From: an uncultured Nitrospira sp.
Lineage (GTDB): Bacteria; Nitrospirota; Nitrospiria; Nitrospirales; Nitrospiraceae
Reading direction: 5' to 3'
Assembly: GCA_902500715.1 (NCBI GenBank)
Contig: CABVRO010000009.1
Span: 1 to 53,247 of the forward strand
DNA length: 53,247 nt
A program made the translations under genes and the position numbers. This document shows, piece after piece, positions 8,198 through 16,721 of this stretch (positions are counted from its first letter, which is position 1; every line of letters starts with the position of its first letter). The notes under the pieces were generated by a model, which saw only the letters and a list, made by a program, of their open reading frames with translations, made no database searches and was not told where the DNA came from.

Positions 8198-10231
8198 TTG
8201 CCGGCCGACCGAACCGCGGGCCGATTGACGATCTGCCTTCAACCACAGTACTCTGCACCTGTGGACCCCCTTATCAATCATCGTGCCGGAGAACATCTCG
8301 ACCCTGCTACGCCGGCAACGAGACTCACGGACGAGCGCCGGAGCCTGCTCACGGCGGACGATCTCTACCTCTTTAACGAAGGTTCTCATTTCCACCTGTA
8401 CGATAAACTCGGCGCGCATCCCGCGACCTTGCAGGGTGTCGAGGGCACGTACTTTGCGGTGTGGGCGCCGGAAGCCGAGCAGGTCTCGGTCTTCGGGACG
8501 TTCAACCATTGGGACCCCACTCGCCACCCACTCCACCCCTGTCAATTTTCAGGCATTTGGGAAGGATTCGTCCCCGGTGTGGGAGTCGGCGCGCTGTACA
8601 AATTTCACATCCGGTCACGGCACCATGGCGCGGTACTCATCAAAACAGACCCGTTCGCACGACTGAACGAAATTCCGCCGAAATCCGCATCCGTGGTCTG
8701 GAACCTCGATTACACCTGGCAGGACAGCAACTGGATGCACACTCGCGCACGGCACAATGCGCTGGATGCTCCGATCAGCATTTACGAGGTCCATCTCGGC
8801 TCATGGATGCGGGTTCCCGGAGAAGGCAACCGCTCCCTCAGCTATCGCGAAGCTGCCCCGAAACTAATTGAGTATGTGCAGCGATTGGGCTTCACTCATG
8901 TGGAGTTTCTGCCCCTGATGGACCATCCCTTCTTTGGCTCCTGGGGCTATCAAACGACCGGGTACTTTGCTCCCTCCGGCAACTATGGGACGCCGCAGGA
9001 CCTCATGTACCTGATCGACCAGCTCCACCAGCACGATATCGGAGTCATTCTGGATTGGGTGCCGTCCCATTTTCCGACCGATGAACACGGGCTCAGTCGA
9101 TTCGACGGCAGCCACCTCTTCGAACATGCGGACCCCCGCCAGGGCCTCCATCCCGATTGGGGGACGGCGGTGTTCAACTACAGTCGCAACGAAGTCCGCA
9201 GCTTTCTGATCAGTAGCGCCCTCTTCTGGCTGGAGCAATACCATGCCGACGGGCTGCGAGTAGATGCCGTCGCGTCGATGCTGTATCTGGATTATTCTCG
9301 GAAAGAAGGCGAATGGATTCCCAACCGGCATGGCGGCCGGGAAAACCTGGAGGCCATCACCTTCTTACGGCACCTCAACGAAGAAATCTATCGCCGCCAT
9401 CCGGATGTGCAGACTTTTGCTGAAGAATCCACCTCCTGGCCGGCCGTATCTCGTCCGACGTATGCGGGCGGATTGGGCTTCGGTATGAAATGGGACATGG
9501 GATGGATGCATGACACGCTGGAATACATGGCGCTGGATCCCGTGTATCGGAAACATCACCACAGGAACCTGACTTTCCGCATGCTCTACGCGTTCCAGGA
9601 GAATTTTTTACTACCCCTGTCCCATGACGAAGTCGTCCATGGCAAAGGCTCGCTCCTAGGCAAAATGCCCGGTGACGATTGGCAGAAATTCGCCAACCTC
9701 CGGGTGCTGTTCGGTTATATGTATGCCCAGGCTGCAAAAAAATTGATTTTCATGGGTGGTGAAATCGGCCAGTGGCGCGAATGGGCCCACGACGACAGCA
9801 TCGATTGGAACCTGCTCCAGTACCAGCCCCATCAAGGGCTGCAACGGTGGGTCGCCGACCTGAATCACCTCTACCGGACAGAGCCGGCGCTGCATGAATT
9901 CGATTTCGACCCGCGAGGGTTCGAGTGGATCGACTGCCAGGACGTGGATGCCGGGGTCATCAGCCTTTTGCGACATGGCCGGACACCACAGCAACACATC
10001 GCCGTCGTCTGTAATTTTACGCCGGTTCCACGCCTGCAGTATCGCGTCGGTGTCTCACAAGGCGGCTACTGGAAAGAACTGTTGAACAGCGACGCGTCCA
10101 TTTATGGCGGCACCGGCCTTGGAAATCTCGGCGGCCTCGCGGCTGAGTCCATTCCGGCCCACGATCGAACCCACTCGTTGGCCATGACGCTGCCCCCGCT
10201 CTCTGTACTGTTCTTTAAGGCCCCCTCCTAG
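8198..10231 (+). CDS. glgB: 1,4-alpha-glucan branching enzyme
   Basis: GlgB cuts alpha-1,4 glucan chains and rejoins them through alpha-1,6 links during glycogen synthesis. The N-terminal CBM48 module is seen at about residues 55-150 (LGAHPATLQGVEGTYFAVWAPEAEQVSVFGTFNHWD), then the GH13 barrel with EVHLGSW, the Asp nucleophile in GLRVDAVASMLY, the Glu acid/base in TFAEEST, and LSHDEVVHGKGSL. The all-beta C-domain ends the protein. The frame up to 677 residues opens with TTG at 8198; a GTG at 8261 is also possible and neither has a strong ribosome binding site. No other glycogen genes are adjacent, so it is a stand-alone locus. Confidence 0.95.
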   Translation: MPADRTAGRLTICLQPQYSAPVDPLINHRAGEHLDPATPATRLTDERRSLLTADDLYLFNEGSHFHLYDKLGAHPATLQGVEGTYFAVWAPEAEQVSVFGTFNHWDPTRHPLHPCQFSGIWEGFVPGVGVGALYKFHIRSRHHGAVLIKTDPFARLNEIPPKSASVVWNLDYTWQDSNWMHTRARHNALDAPISIYEVHLGSWMRVPGEGNRSLSYREAAPKLIEYVQRLGFTHVEFLPLMDHPFFGSWGYQTTGYFAPSGNYGTPQDLMYLIDQLHQHDIGVILDWVPSHFPTDEHGLSRFDGSHLFEHADPRQGLHPDWGTAVFNYSRNEVRSFLISSALFWLEQYHADGLRVDAVASMLYLDYSRKEGEWIPNRHGGRENLEAITFLRHLNEEIYRRHPDVQTFAEESTSWPAVSRPTYAGGLGFGMKWDMGWMHDTLEYMALDPVYRKHHHRNLTFRMLYAFQENFLLPLSHDEVVHGKGSLLGKMPGDDWQKFANLRVLFGYMYAQAAKKLIFMGGEIGQWREWAHDDSIDWNLLQYQPHQGLQRWVADLNHLYRTEPALHEFDFDPRGFEWIDCQDVDAGVISLLRHGRTPQQHIAVVCNFTPVPRLQYRVGVSQGGYWKELLNSDASIYGGTGLGNLGGLAAESIPAHDRTHSLAMTLPPLSVLFFKAPS

Positions 10232-10333
10232 CCCCGTCCCTAGACTCGCCTTTCCACGCCCAGCTACGGTAGGATCGCGACACGAGACGAACAACGTCGG
10301 ACCTCAAAAGTCCGATTTACCGAGGAGGCGACG

Positions 10334-10819
10334 ATGGCGATTCGCTCACGCACGACTTCGATGTGGCACGGGTTGGTATTGCTCGCAACCTGCCTCACCC
10401 TCGCGCATTGCGCTCACGACATCCACGAGAAACGGGCCGACACCGTTAAGGATCATGTCGAAGCGTTCTACGATCACTTGACACATGATCGCGTGGCAGC
10501 GGCCGTCCGGGAGAATGAAGCGATCGAACACCTGTCCTCCCAGTTAGGCGAAATCATCTCTCGGCGCGTCAATCGTCCAGGAACCAACCAGGTCGATCGC
10601 GAATGGACCGACCTCCGCACCGCCAACGAGACGGCCGCCCAAAACTGGCTGGCTTTGGGACAATATCTTTCGATCAAGAAGCAATATGCGCAATCCAGAG
10701 CAACCTACCAACGTGTCATTGATACCTACACCGGGGCCACAGAGCGGATCTATCGGGAGCAGGCGGCGCGAGCCATTCTTGACTTAGACATCCTCAACCC
10801 GCCCCCTTCCTCCCACTAG
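10334..10819 (+). CDS. Small lipoprotein with helical, TPR-like C-terminal half
   Basis: A 161-residue protein with GAGGAGG about 8 bp before the ATG. It has a lipoprotein signal peptide ending in LTLAHC (Cys27 as the likely lipidated residue). The rest is strongly helical, and the stretch NWLALGQYLSIKKQYAQSRATYQRVIDTY near residues 105-133 resembles one TPR unit. I do not recognise a specific family. It is followed 14 bp later by a second small lipoprotein gene, so the two are probably an operon and may work together in the envelope. Confidence 0.8.
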   Translation: MAIRSRTTSMWHGLVLLATCLTLAHCAHDIHEKRADTVKDHVEAFYDHLTHDRVAAAVRENEAIEHLSSQLGEIISRRVNRPGTNQVDREWTDLRTANETAAQNWLALGQYLSIKKQYAQSRATYQRVIDTYTGATERIYREQAARAILDLDILNPPPSSH

Positions 10820-10833
10820 CGATGGAGTTCGCC

Positions 10834-11397
10834 ATGCATCGTCCCACGGGGGCTTTCAAGTACCGACTCACACTCCTGTTGCTTGGCACCTACCTGGTCG
10901 GAGCGGGGTGTGTGCATCATATTCATGTCACTGCTCCATCGAGTGACAAGGCGACGGCTCCGCTCCCCGTAAGTGTGCAACTTGAGGTGCCGTTCCTCGC
11001 CATAGAAGGAGCGGATCACATGCCGGGCATTCCCCTCCTCGAATGGCCGGCGCAAGACTTACACCAAACGATTGTCGAGTATTTGACTCAGCGCCAGACC
11101 TTTACCTCTATCGGAACTGAAGCCGGTGACATGCGCCTGGTTGTGAAAGCCTGGCTCATGCTTCGTGCGCCTGACCGCTACCTCTACCGAGTCCATTTGG
11201 AATCCGACCTTGTCCTATCCGGACAAGCCCCCCTCAAGACATACGCGACCGAAGGTGAAGCCATTGGCTCCTCAGTAAGATGGGTTACCGCGTCGGATCG
11301 AGAACCGATCGCCGAAGCCACCGCTCAAGCCTTGCACCAATTGGCCACTCAGATTGAACAAGATCGTGAGTTTGTCATCAAGCCTCATCACCGGTAG
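10834..11397 (+). CDS. Small lipoprotein of unknown function
   Basis: A 187-residue predicted lipoprotein. The start at 10834 (MHRPTGAF) is preferred to the in-frame ATG at 10822 because GGAG lies 7 bp before it. The signal peptide (LTLLLLGTYLVGAGC) ends in a lipobox with the likely lipidated Cys; HHIHV follows directly. The remainder looks like a mixed alpha/beta periplasmic domain (LVVKAWLMLRAPDRYLYRVHLESDLVLSG) followed by a helical tail (AEATAQALHQLATQIEQDREFVI). It follows another small lipoprotein gene closely. I cannot name a family. Confidence 0.75.
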   Translation: MHRPTGAFKYRLTLLLLGTYLVGAGCVHHIHVTAPSSDKATAPLPVSVQLEVPFLAIEGADHMPGIPLLEWPAQDLHQTIVEYLTQRQTFTSIGTEAGDMRLVVKAWLMLRAPDRYLYRVHLESDLVLSGQAPLKTYATEGEAIGSSVRWVTASDREPIAEATAQALHQLATQIEQDREFVIKPHHR

Positions 11398-11489
11398 ACT
11401 CTCCTGCCATATCTGCTTCGAGTCACAGCCCCAACTCCACCTCGACTCGCAACTCACGCACACATGTCACTAATACACGTATGCTTTCC

Positions 11490-11516
11490 GATACGAGTCC
11501 GTATCTCATTCGATAC
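11490..11516. promoter_or_regulatory. Triple half-site operator GATAC-N6-GTATC-N6-GATAC (candidate sigma-54 upstream activator site)
   Basis: Three half-sites at 11490-11494, 11501-11505 and 11512-11516 are spaced by exactly six bases and form two overlapping dyads. The site lies about 130 bp upstream of a sigma-54 type promoter, the usual place for an enhancer-binding activator. The same dyad recurs at 52841-52879 upstream of the second sigma-54 promoter. The activator is unknown. Confidence 0.55.
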
Positions 11517-11644
11517 AGGCTCATCGTAAGACAAACCGGTATTTCCTCACGATTCAGCCTGAAAATGTAGTGCTTGAGTGGTTCACACGGCAATTGATCC
11601 CTCGCACTGACACAAGTGCAACTCCCCCGGGCACCAAACAATGG

Positions 11645-11660
11645 TGGCATTAAGTTTGCT
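11645..11660 (+). promoter_or_regulatory. Sigma-54 (-24/-12) promoter of the DUF2235 gene
   Basis: TGGCATTAAGTTTGCT keeps the invariant GG and GC with exactly ten bases between them, and matches the TGGCAY-N5-TTGCW consensus. It lies about 118 bp upstream of the GTG start at 11779, in an otherwise gene-free 380-bp stretch (11398-11778). The closest relative in this window is the element at 52966-52981. Confidence 0.7.
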
Positions 11661-11778
11661 CCACCATGGGCGAGCAATGAGGCCACGACGCTGCTAGGAC
11701 CTGTTCTCTTCCTATTGAGGCAAGCGGGTCATACAACAGCTCTAACCGTTCCTCGTGCGCCAAGGAGAACGAAGCCGC

Positions 11779-12975
11779 GTGTCCAAACGTTTGATTCTGT
11801 GCTTCGATGGCATGTGGGACTTACCTCCAGACCCTGGCAAGCAGTTGCCCTCATCGGAACTTCCCAACACACAAGCCCCGCAGAACTCCCACAGTCATCT
11901 ATCTCCCGCTACGAGTGTACTGCGTCTCTACCATTCAATCCTCCCGTGGACACAGGACGGACGTGCCCAACAGAAATGGTATGACTCCGGCGCCGACATC
12001 CCCTGGTTTTATCGGTTCCGCGCCGGCTCATTCGGATACGGAGTAGATCAGACCATCCTCCACGCGTACGCATACCTCGCAGCCACCTACGAACCCGGTG
12101 ATGAGCTGTTTATCTATGGCTTTAGTCGCGGTGCCTATACCGCACGATCTCTCGTCGGCCTGCTTACCAGTGCCGGCCTCATCCCCGCCTCACTCCTTCA
12201 TACCGATCTCGTCAAGCGCGTGCGTGAGGCAGCCTCCCATCCCTCACCTTCGACTATCACAACCGCTGGTCTTCGACAATGTCTGGACAAGATGATTCTG
12301 GATCCCTCCAATCAGGCCCTCGACGATGCCTATCGCCTCTACCGTAAGGGACACGGCGATACCCTCGCAGGAATGCCTACTTCCGGGAAACGGAGAGGAT
12401 CACTGGAAGTCCCGATCACGCTACTCGGGTTGTGGGAAACCGTCGGCCCACTTGGAATTCCGACCAACGCACTCAAATGGCTCAACGACCACCGATATAA
12501 TTTTCACGATACCGAACTGAGTTCGATTGTAAAACAGGCCTATCATGCACTCGCCATCGACGAACACCGTGCAGATTACAACGCGACTCTGTGGACCTCG
12601 CCGGTCTGCCCTGGACAGACCATTGAACAACGCTGGTTCGCAGGGGCGCATGGTGACCTCGGTGGGACTTATCCAGATCGGGACTTGGCAGATGTCGCCT
12701 TGGCCTGGCTGCAGCGGCACTCAATGGAAAAGGGATTGGCTATCGAAACCCGTTCGGTCCCGCTGAAGCCAAATGTGCTAAGTCCGATTCACGACTCGTT
12801 CAGCGAGTGTTTTGGAAGGATCCGGAAGTGGTTTCATTCACGATTCTATCGACCAGTCATGCAGACGGGAACGAATACCGAAGTGCTGGACAGCTCCGTC
12901 CATACGCGCATCATCCATATGCCGCACTATCGACCCAAAAACGAGGGATTAAAAAGCGTCTTACATTTTGAATGA
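11779..12975 (+). CDS. DUF2235 (Tle1-like) alpha/beta hydrolase
   Basis: A 398-residue protein of the DUF2235 family, which includes the type VI secretion phospholipase effectors Tle1. Visible marks: the N-terminal strand KRLILCFDGMWD, the nucleophile elbow GFSRGAYTARSLVG (GxSxG, Ser about residue 118), a conserved aromatic region IPWFYRFRAGSFGYGVD, and RWFAGAHGDLGGTYPDRDLADVALAWL towards the C-terminus, where the acid and His usually lie. GTG at 11779 is chosen over GTG at 11755 because AGGAG lies about 10 bp upstream. No signal peptide. No VgrG, Hcp or immunity gene is adjacent, so an effector role is unsupported; a housekeeping lipase or esterase role is equally possible. It sits behind a sigma-54 promoter. 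Confidence 0.88.
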   Translation: MSKRLILCFDGMWDLPPDPGKQLPSSELPNTQAPQNSHSHLSPATSVLRLYHSILPWTQDGRAQQKWYDSGADIPWFYRFRAGSFGYGVDQTILHAYAYLAATYEPGDELFIYGFSRGAYTARSLVGLLTSAGLIPASLLHTDLVKRVREAASHPSPSTITTAGLRQCLDKMILDPSNQALDDAYRLYRKGHGDTLAGMPTSGKRRGSLEVPITLLGLWETVGPLGIPTNALKWLNDHRYNFHDTELSSIVKQAYHALAIDEHRADYNATLWTSPVCPGQTIEQRWFAGAHGDLGGTYPDRDLADVALAWLQRHSMEKGLAIETRSVPLKPNVLSPIHDSFSECFGRIRKWFHSRFYRPVMQTGTNTEVLDSSVHTRIIHMPHYRPKNEGLKSVLHFE

Positions 12976-13313
12976 GCCCTGCTTTGTTCACCATATCTAT
13001 CAATCTCCCGCAACAGGATACCTTGAACAGCAGGACGACACAGCCTAGGACCGTTACCTGACCGAACAACAATCCCCACCAAATACTTCGACGCTCACCT
13101 CCACAAACACACCCGCTGCCCGTTAATTTGTACTCTTGAATGGCTCAATTTCGTCCAACCCTAGGACGCTCGCAGCAGGGCCTTAGGCTTCGCGTCCCCT
13201 GGCGTACCCCTCGTTAGCAGTACCCTCTTCGCAGACTATCTGATCCGTCATGGCCGAGATAGGTTCATCACCGGGGGTTCGTCATGCTCGTTCGCCGCAC
13301 GCAGGAGGTTCGC
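12976..13313. other. 338-bp gap between the hydrolase and PilZ genes
   Basis: No convincing gene. Short frames here lack start signals. I see no hairpin followed by a T-run and no GATAC dyad or sigma-54 motif, so the PilZ gene is probably expressed from an ordinary promoter that I cannot locate. Confidence 0.4.
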
Positions 13314-13676
13314 ATGGCAGGTCCATCGCATCGAAGACTCGTCGTTCACTGCATCCTTTCTGCTGCGGCCATGGGCTGCGCAGAAAAAGGGCGTATCATC
13401 GATTCCGGTCTCGCTGGTGCGCCGCACCCAACCTCACACAGCCTCATCGACGGAGACTATCTTGCACTCAAGCTGCAGGTTCCTGAAGATCGCCGGCCGG
13501 TCTCAGTAGGTTTGGCGAGAGTCACCTGGGCACAAGGAAACCGATTCGGAGTGGAACTCCTCATGATGGATGCTGATGAACGGGCTCGATTGAATAGGTT
13601 CCTCGAAGAACACCTTCCCCTCGAACTGGAATTTCAAGACGCACATCAGGAACTCACGATTACAGCCGCCGAATAG
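13314..13676 (+). CDS. PilZ-like domain protein
   Basis: A 120-residue protein. The start at 13314 (MAGPSHRR) is preferred to 13284 because AGGAGG lies 5 bp upstream. The order HRRLVVHCILS, then GRIIDSGLAGA, then DGDYLALKLQVPEDRRPVSVGLARVTWAQGNRFGVELLMMDADERARLNRFLEEHL follows a PilZ beta-barrel and C-terminal helix. PilZ domains bind cyclic di-GMP through RxxxR and D/N-x-S-x-x-G motifs; here the first reads R-R-L-V-V-H and the second DSGLAG, so both are off consensus and nucleotide binding is uncertain. No second domain is present, so it would act as a single-domain adaptor. Confidence 0.72.
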   Translation: MAGPSHRRLVVHCILSAAAMGCAEKGRIIDSGLAGAPHPTSHSLIDGDYLALKLQVPEDRRPVSVGLARVTWAQGNRFGVELLMMDADERARLNRFLEEHLPLELEFQDAHQELTITAAE

Positions 13677-13911
13677 TCCCACGTACAGTCGGCAGGAGTA
13701 GTTCTCTTGAGAAAGGTGACCATGATGCCGAATGGCATCCATCTCCGCGCTTCCCAGCGAACGAAGACTCGATGCACCTATCAATATTTCGCCACCAGTT
13801 TAAACGTCCAACCTGCGGGTACCACAAAGGGGGTACTTCATTCAGGTCTGTCGGAGAAAACTTTCCGGATCTACGCTTACACATAGGCACTATGCAATGG
13901 AGGAAGCCACT

Positions 13912-14157
13912 ATGACGTGTTCTCGCTGTAACGGATGCATGGTTGAAGATTTCCTGTTGGATATGGAGGACTCATCGGGACCCATGTGGCTTCACGCCAA
14001 ACGGTGCATGAACTGCGGAAATGTGGCCGAGAAGGTGTTGGAGCACAACCGACAGACTCAGGGAGCCGCACGGCACTCCTCCACTTCCGCTGTCACGATT
14101 CAAAACGGTGAGCATGTCCACTTTGGATCGAAAGGCATGGCACACCTGGCGGCCTAG
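13912..14157 (+). CDS. Small zinc-ribbon-like protein
   Basis: An 81-residue protein starting at the ATG at 13912, which has GGAGG 8 bp upstream; the in-frame ATG at 13897 overlaps that ribosome binding site. Two CxxC pairs, CSRC near residues 3-6 and CMNC near residue 32, would form a zinc ribbon. The first part (CMVEDFLLDMEDSSGPMWLHAKRCMNCGN) looks like a rubredoxin-type knuckle fold. The tail is polar. Function unknown; such proteins can act as metal-binding adaptors or small regulators. Confidence 0.7.
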   Translation: MTCSRCNGCMVEDFLLDMEDSSGPMWLHAKRCMNCGNVAEKVLEHNRQTQGAARHSSTSAVTIQNGEHVHFGSKGMAHLAA

Positions 14158-14293
14158 TCTTAATGCAAACACCAGGATGCCAGGGGAATCCTGTCCGGAG
14201 GCATCCTGGTCACGACTGTCTTGCCATGAAATGTATGCTGATAACGAGCACCCCTCTTCACAACTCACTCATGCTAGACCGGTAGAAGAAACA

Positions 14294-14470
14294 ATGTCCA
14301 TTGATGTAGAGCTCGCTCTCATTTTGGGGCTGTTCCTAATCGGCGCGGTCGTACTTGCAATTGATAACCTAGTGTATGCGATGTCTCGGCGTGTGAGCCG
14401 TTGGCTGCGCAACCGAAAATCACTCTCTGCTCCCCCGCCTCTCAATTCGACCCAGAAAAAAAGGCTGTGA
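14294..14470 (+). CDS. Small single-span membrane protein
   Basis: A 58-residue frame starting at ATG 14294: MSIDVELALILGLFLIGAVVLAIDNLVYAM followed by a strongly basic stretch (SRRVSRWLRNRK). It reads as one transmembrane helix with a positive inside tail. The ribosome binding site is weak (GAAGAA). The frame is also open upstream, so the start is not certain. No family recognised. The small size makes the call tentative. Confidence 0.45.
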   Translation: MSIDVELALILGLFLIGAVVLAIDNLVYAMSRRVSRWLRNRKSLSAPPPLNSTQKKRL

Positions 14471-14745
14471 CAGCATGTCGAATCGTCCCGTCATTCAAGC
14501 TCAAACCCGCGAGGATCAGGTGAACCGTTACTCGTGGTCTTTTCCTCCTCTGCATTCGTTTCCGATTGCACGTTCCGCTGAGATTCAAAATGCGGCACAG
14601 GTGAAACCTCGCCCGGCCGAGATCATGAAATGTGCGTCAGTATCGAGCACTCGTTCGACCGGCATCTCTCAAACTCTTCTTTATGGATCATGAAGCAATT
14701 GGAAGTCAGTCAGCCAGGAGACGATCATCAACAGGGGAGGCGGTA
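14471..14745. other. 275-bp stretch without a convincing gene
   Basis: An open frame at 14475-14693 (72 codons) starts 4 bp after the preceding stop but is polar, low in recognisable structure and has no clear ribosome binding site. I treat the stretch as non-coding, with the ribosome binding site of the following gene (GGGGAGG) at 14733-14740. Confidence 0.35.
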
Positions 14746-15117
14746 GTGACCCTCAACGCCACAAGTGTAGTGCGCGATACCGCGATCGTATACGGACTGA
14801 CATTTGTCGCAGGGCTGGCCATGGCTGCAGCCGGGATAACCATTGAGAACAATTCTTCAACCGCCTATCTCTCTAATTTGCTGTCAGGAGTGCTCGGCTT
14901 CACCCTGGTGGGCGCTCGTCTCTCCGTCAACCGAGCGGAACACTTGGCATGGGTAGCGGCGACCCTCTGGACCTTTAACCTTCCGAACATCGCACTGGGA
15001 GTCCAAACCAGCTCAGCATGGATACACAGCGGCCTCACGATCCTACTCATGGCATCCTTAGGTGGAAGTCTCGCCATGATCCTCACCCTGTCCTCCGCAG
15101 TCAATCGTCGAACGTGA
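14746..15117 (+). CDS. Small four-helix membrane protein of unknown function
   Basis: A 123-residue integral membrane protein. GTG at 14746 is chosen because GGGGAGG lies about 5 bp upstream; the frame is open further back but upstream ATGs lack this. Four hydrophobic segments are visible: AIVYGLTFVAGLAMAAAGI, YLSNLLSGVLGFTLVGA, LAWVAATLWTFNLPNIALGV and HSGLTILLMASLGGSLAMIL. The short polar termini are probably cytoplasmic. No conserved catalytic motif and no recognised family. It converges with the RND operon, whose last gene ends about 170 bp downstream. Confidence 0.65.
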   Translation: MTLNATSVVRDTAIVYGLTFVAGLAMAAAGITIENNSSTAYLSNLLSGVLGFTLVGARLSVNRAEHLAWVAATLWTFNLPNIALGVQTSSAWIHSGLTILLMASLGGSLAMILTLSSAVNRRT

Positions 15118-15284
15118 ATATCTTTCAGGCAACGAACGGACAACCAGGAAAATCTGGGACCGCTCAGGTTGAAGCGAGCTGAAGGGGCGGCGTCTCAGCT
15201 TTTGGGATCGACGAGAAAGCAGGCGAGCGAACAAGTATCAGTGCATGGCTACAGACTAGACCTACGCCTCAAGAGGCAACGTCA

Positions 15285-16721
15285 CTATCGCTGTTCCTGT
15301 GTAGAGACTACAGGCAAATCCTGAACCGGCGGCGGCCCTTCCGGCGTCCAGCCACCGCCAAGAGCTTTGTACAATTGCACGATGGAGACGAGATGTAGCC
15401 GATGGGTTCCCATCAGCGCCAGTTCAGCCTCAAACAGATTGCGTTGCGCAATCAACACATCCAGGTAATTGGCCAGACCACCCTTGTAGCGAAGATTGGC
15501 AAGACTCAGCGCTGAACGCAACGCATCGACCTGCTGCAACTGTGCCGCGCGCTGCTCACGAACCGTGCTGACTGCGACCAGCGAATCCTCCACCTCCTTG
15601 AACGCGACCAAGATCGACTGCTCATACTGAGCCACGGCCTGTCGCGCCTGCGCCTCGGCAGCTTTCTGTTGGAAACCGAGAATTTGAGCATTCAGCAAGG
15701 GTCCGGCGAAGCCTGGCCCCGCAACACCGAACGCGGTTTCATTGGCCACTAAACGAGATAAATGCGGACTCGCCACTCCCAGGATACCGGTGATACTGAG
15801 CTTGGGAAAACGATCAGCCTTTGCCATCCCGATGCGAGCGGTGGCGGCGGCGAGATCCTGCTCCGCCTGTAAAATGTCAGGACGCCGCTGCAACAATTCA
15901 GAAGGAAGGCCGGGAGGCACGTCCGGCGGCATCACTTGCTCCGTCAAGGAATGCCCGCGGGCAATCCGGCCTGGATTCCGGCCCAGCAGCACACTGAGTT
16001 GATTTTCCTTCTGTACCTTCTGACGTTCGAACTCCGCCGCCTTGGCCGCAGCATTAGCCCGTTCAGCCTCGAATTGATCGGCATCGAGCTTGGAAATCAT
16101 TCCCTGCCGCAATCGCGCCTGAGCGATCCTGACGGACTCCTCCCAGGACTTGAGCGTACGCCGCGCAATGTCGAGTTGCATATCGAACTGCAACAGCTCA
16201 AAGTAGGCCTCCGCGACACCACTCACCAACTGCAACACAATCGCGCGCCGGTTCTCCTCCCGTGACAACAAATCCCCACGCGCGGCCTCGTTGGATCGGC
16301 GAATACGTCCCCAGATGTCGATCTCCCAGGACAAATTTCCCTGCAGGTAATAGTTGAAGGGATTGGGGAAACCGGGAAACAAGAAATTGGTCTTTCGACC
16401 GAACAGCGGTGCATTCGACGTGACATTCATTTGCGGGGCAAAATCGGTCTTCGCGATAAACAGGCGGGCTTGGAACTCTTCCACCGCCGCCACCGCGCGC
16501 TGGAGGTCTTTATTTTCTTCCAGTGCCGTACGAATCAACTTTTGAAGCTCTTGATCCCTGAGCAGCTCCCACCAGGGCGTATTCGCGATTGAGGCAGCAT
16601 TCCCACCCGCCTCCGCCATGCGGAAGGCCTCCGGAGTCGTCGCGTCAGGTTTGGTAAAGTCTGGGCCAACAGCACAAGCCGTCAGAAGGGTCGAGAAAAG
16701 AACCAACGCCAGTCTACGCAT
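15285..16721 (-). CDS. RND efflux outer-membrane lipoprotein, NodT/OprM type
   Basis: A 478-residue TolC-like channel lipoprotein. MRRLALVLFSTLLTACAVGPDF carries a lipobox (LLTAC) and the family's C-x-V-GPDF start. The start at 16721 overlaps the end of the pump gene by 8 bp, indicating coupled translation. Two repeated helical OEP domains are visible, with FNYYLQGNLSWEIDIWGRIRRS, LLSREENRRAIVLQLVSGVAEAYF and the second-repeat RRPDILQAEQDLAAATARIGMAKADRFPKLSITG. It is the exit duct of the tripartite pump encoded just upstream. It is very similar to the product of 33613-35058, far more so than the two pumps are to each other. Confidence 0.94.
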   Translation of the reverse strand: MRRLALVLFSTLLTACAVGPDFTKPDATTPEAFRMAEAGGNAASIANTPWWELLRDQELQKLIRTALEENKDLQRAVAAVEEFQARLFIAKTDFAPQMNVTSNAPLFGRKTNFLFPGFPNPFNYYLQGNLSWEIDIWGRIRRSNEAARGDLLSREENRRAIVLQLVSGVAEAYFELLQFDMQLDIARRTLKSWEESVRIAQARLRQGMISKLDADQFEAERANAAAKAAEFERQKVQKENQLSVLLGRNPGRIARGHSLTEQVMPPDVPPGLPSELLQRRPDILQAEQDLAAATARIGMAKADRFPKLSITGILGVASPHLSRLVANETAFGVAGPGFAGPLLNAQILGFQQKAAEAQARQAVAQYEQSILVAFKEVEDSLVAVSTVREQRAAQLQQVDALRSALSLANLRYKGGLANYLDVLIAQRNLFEAELALMGTHRLHLVSIVQLYKALGGGWTPEGPPPVQDLPVVSTQEQR

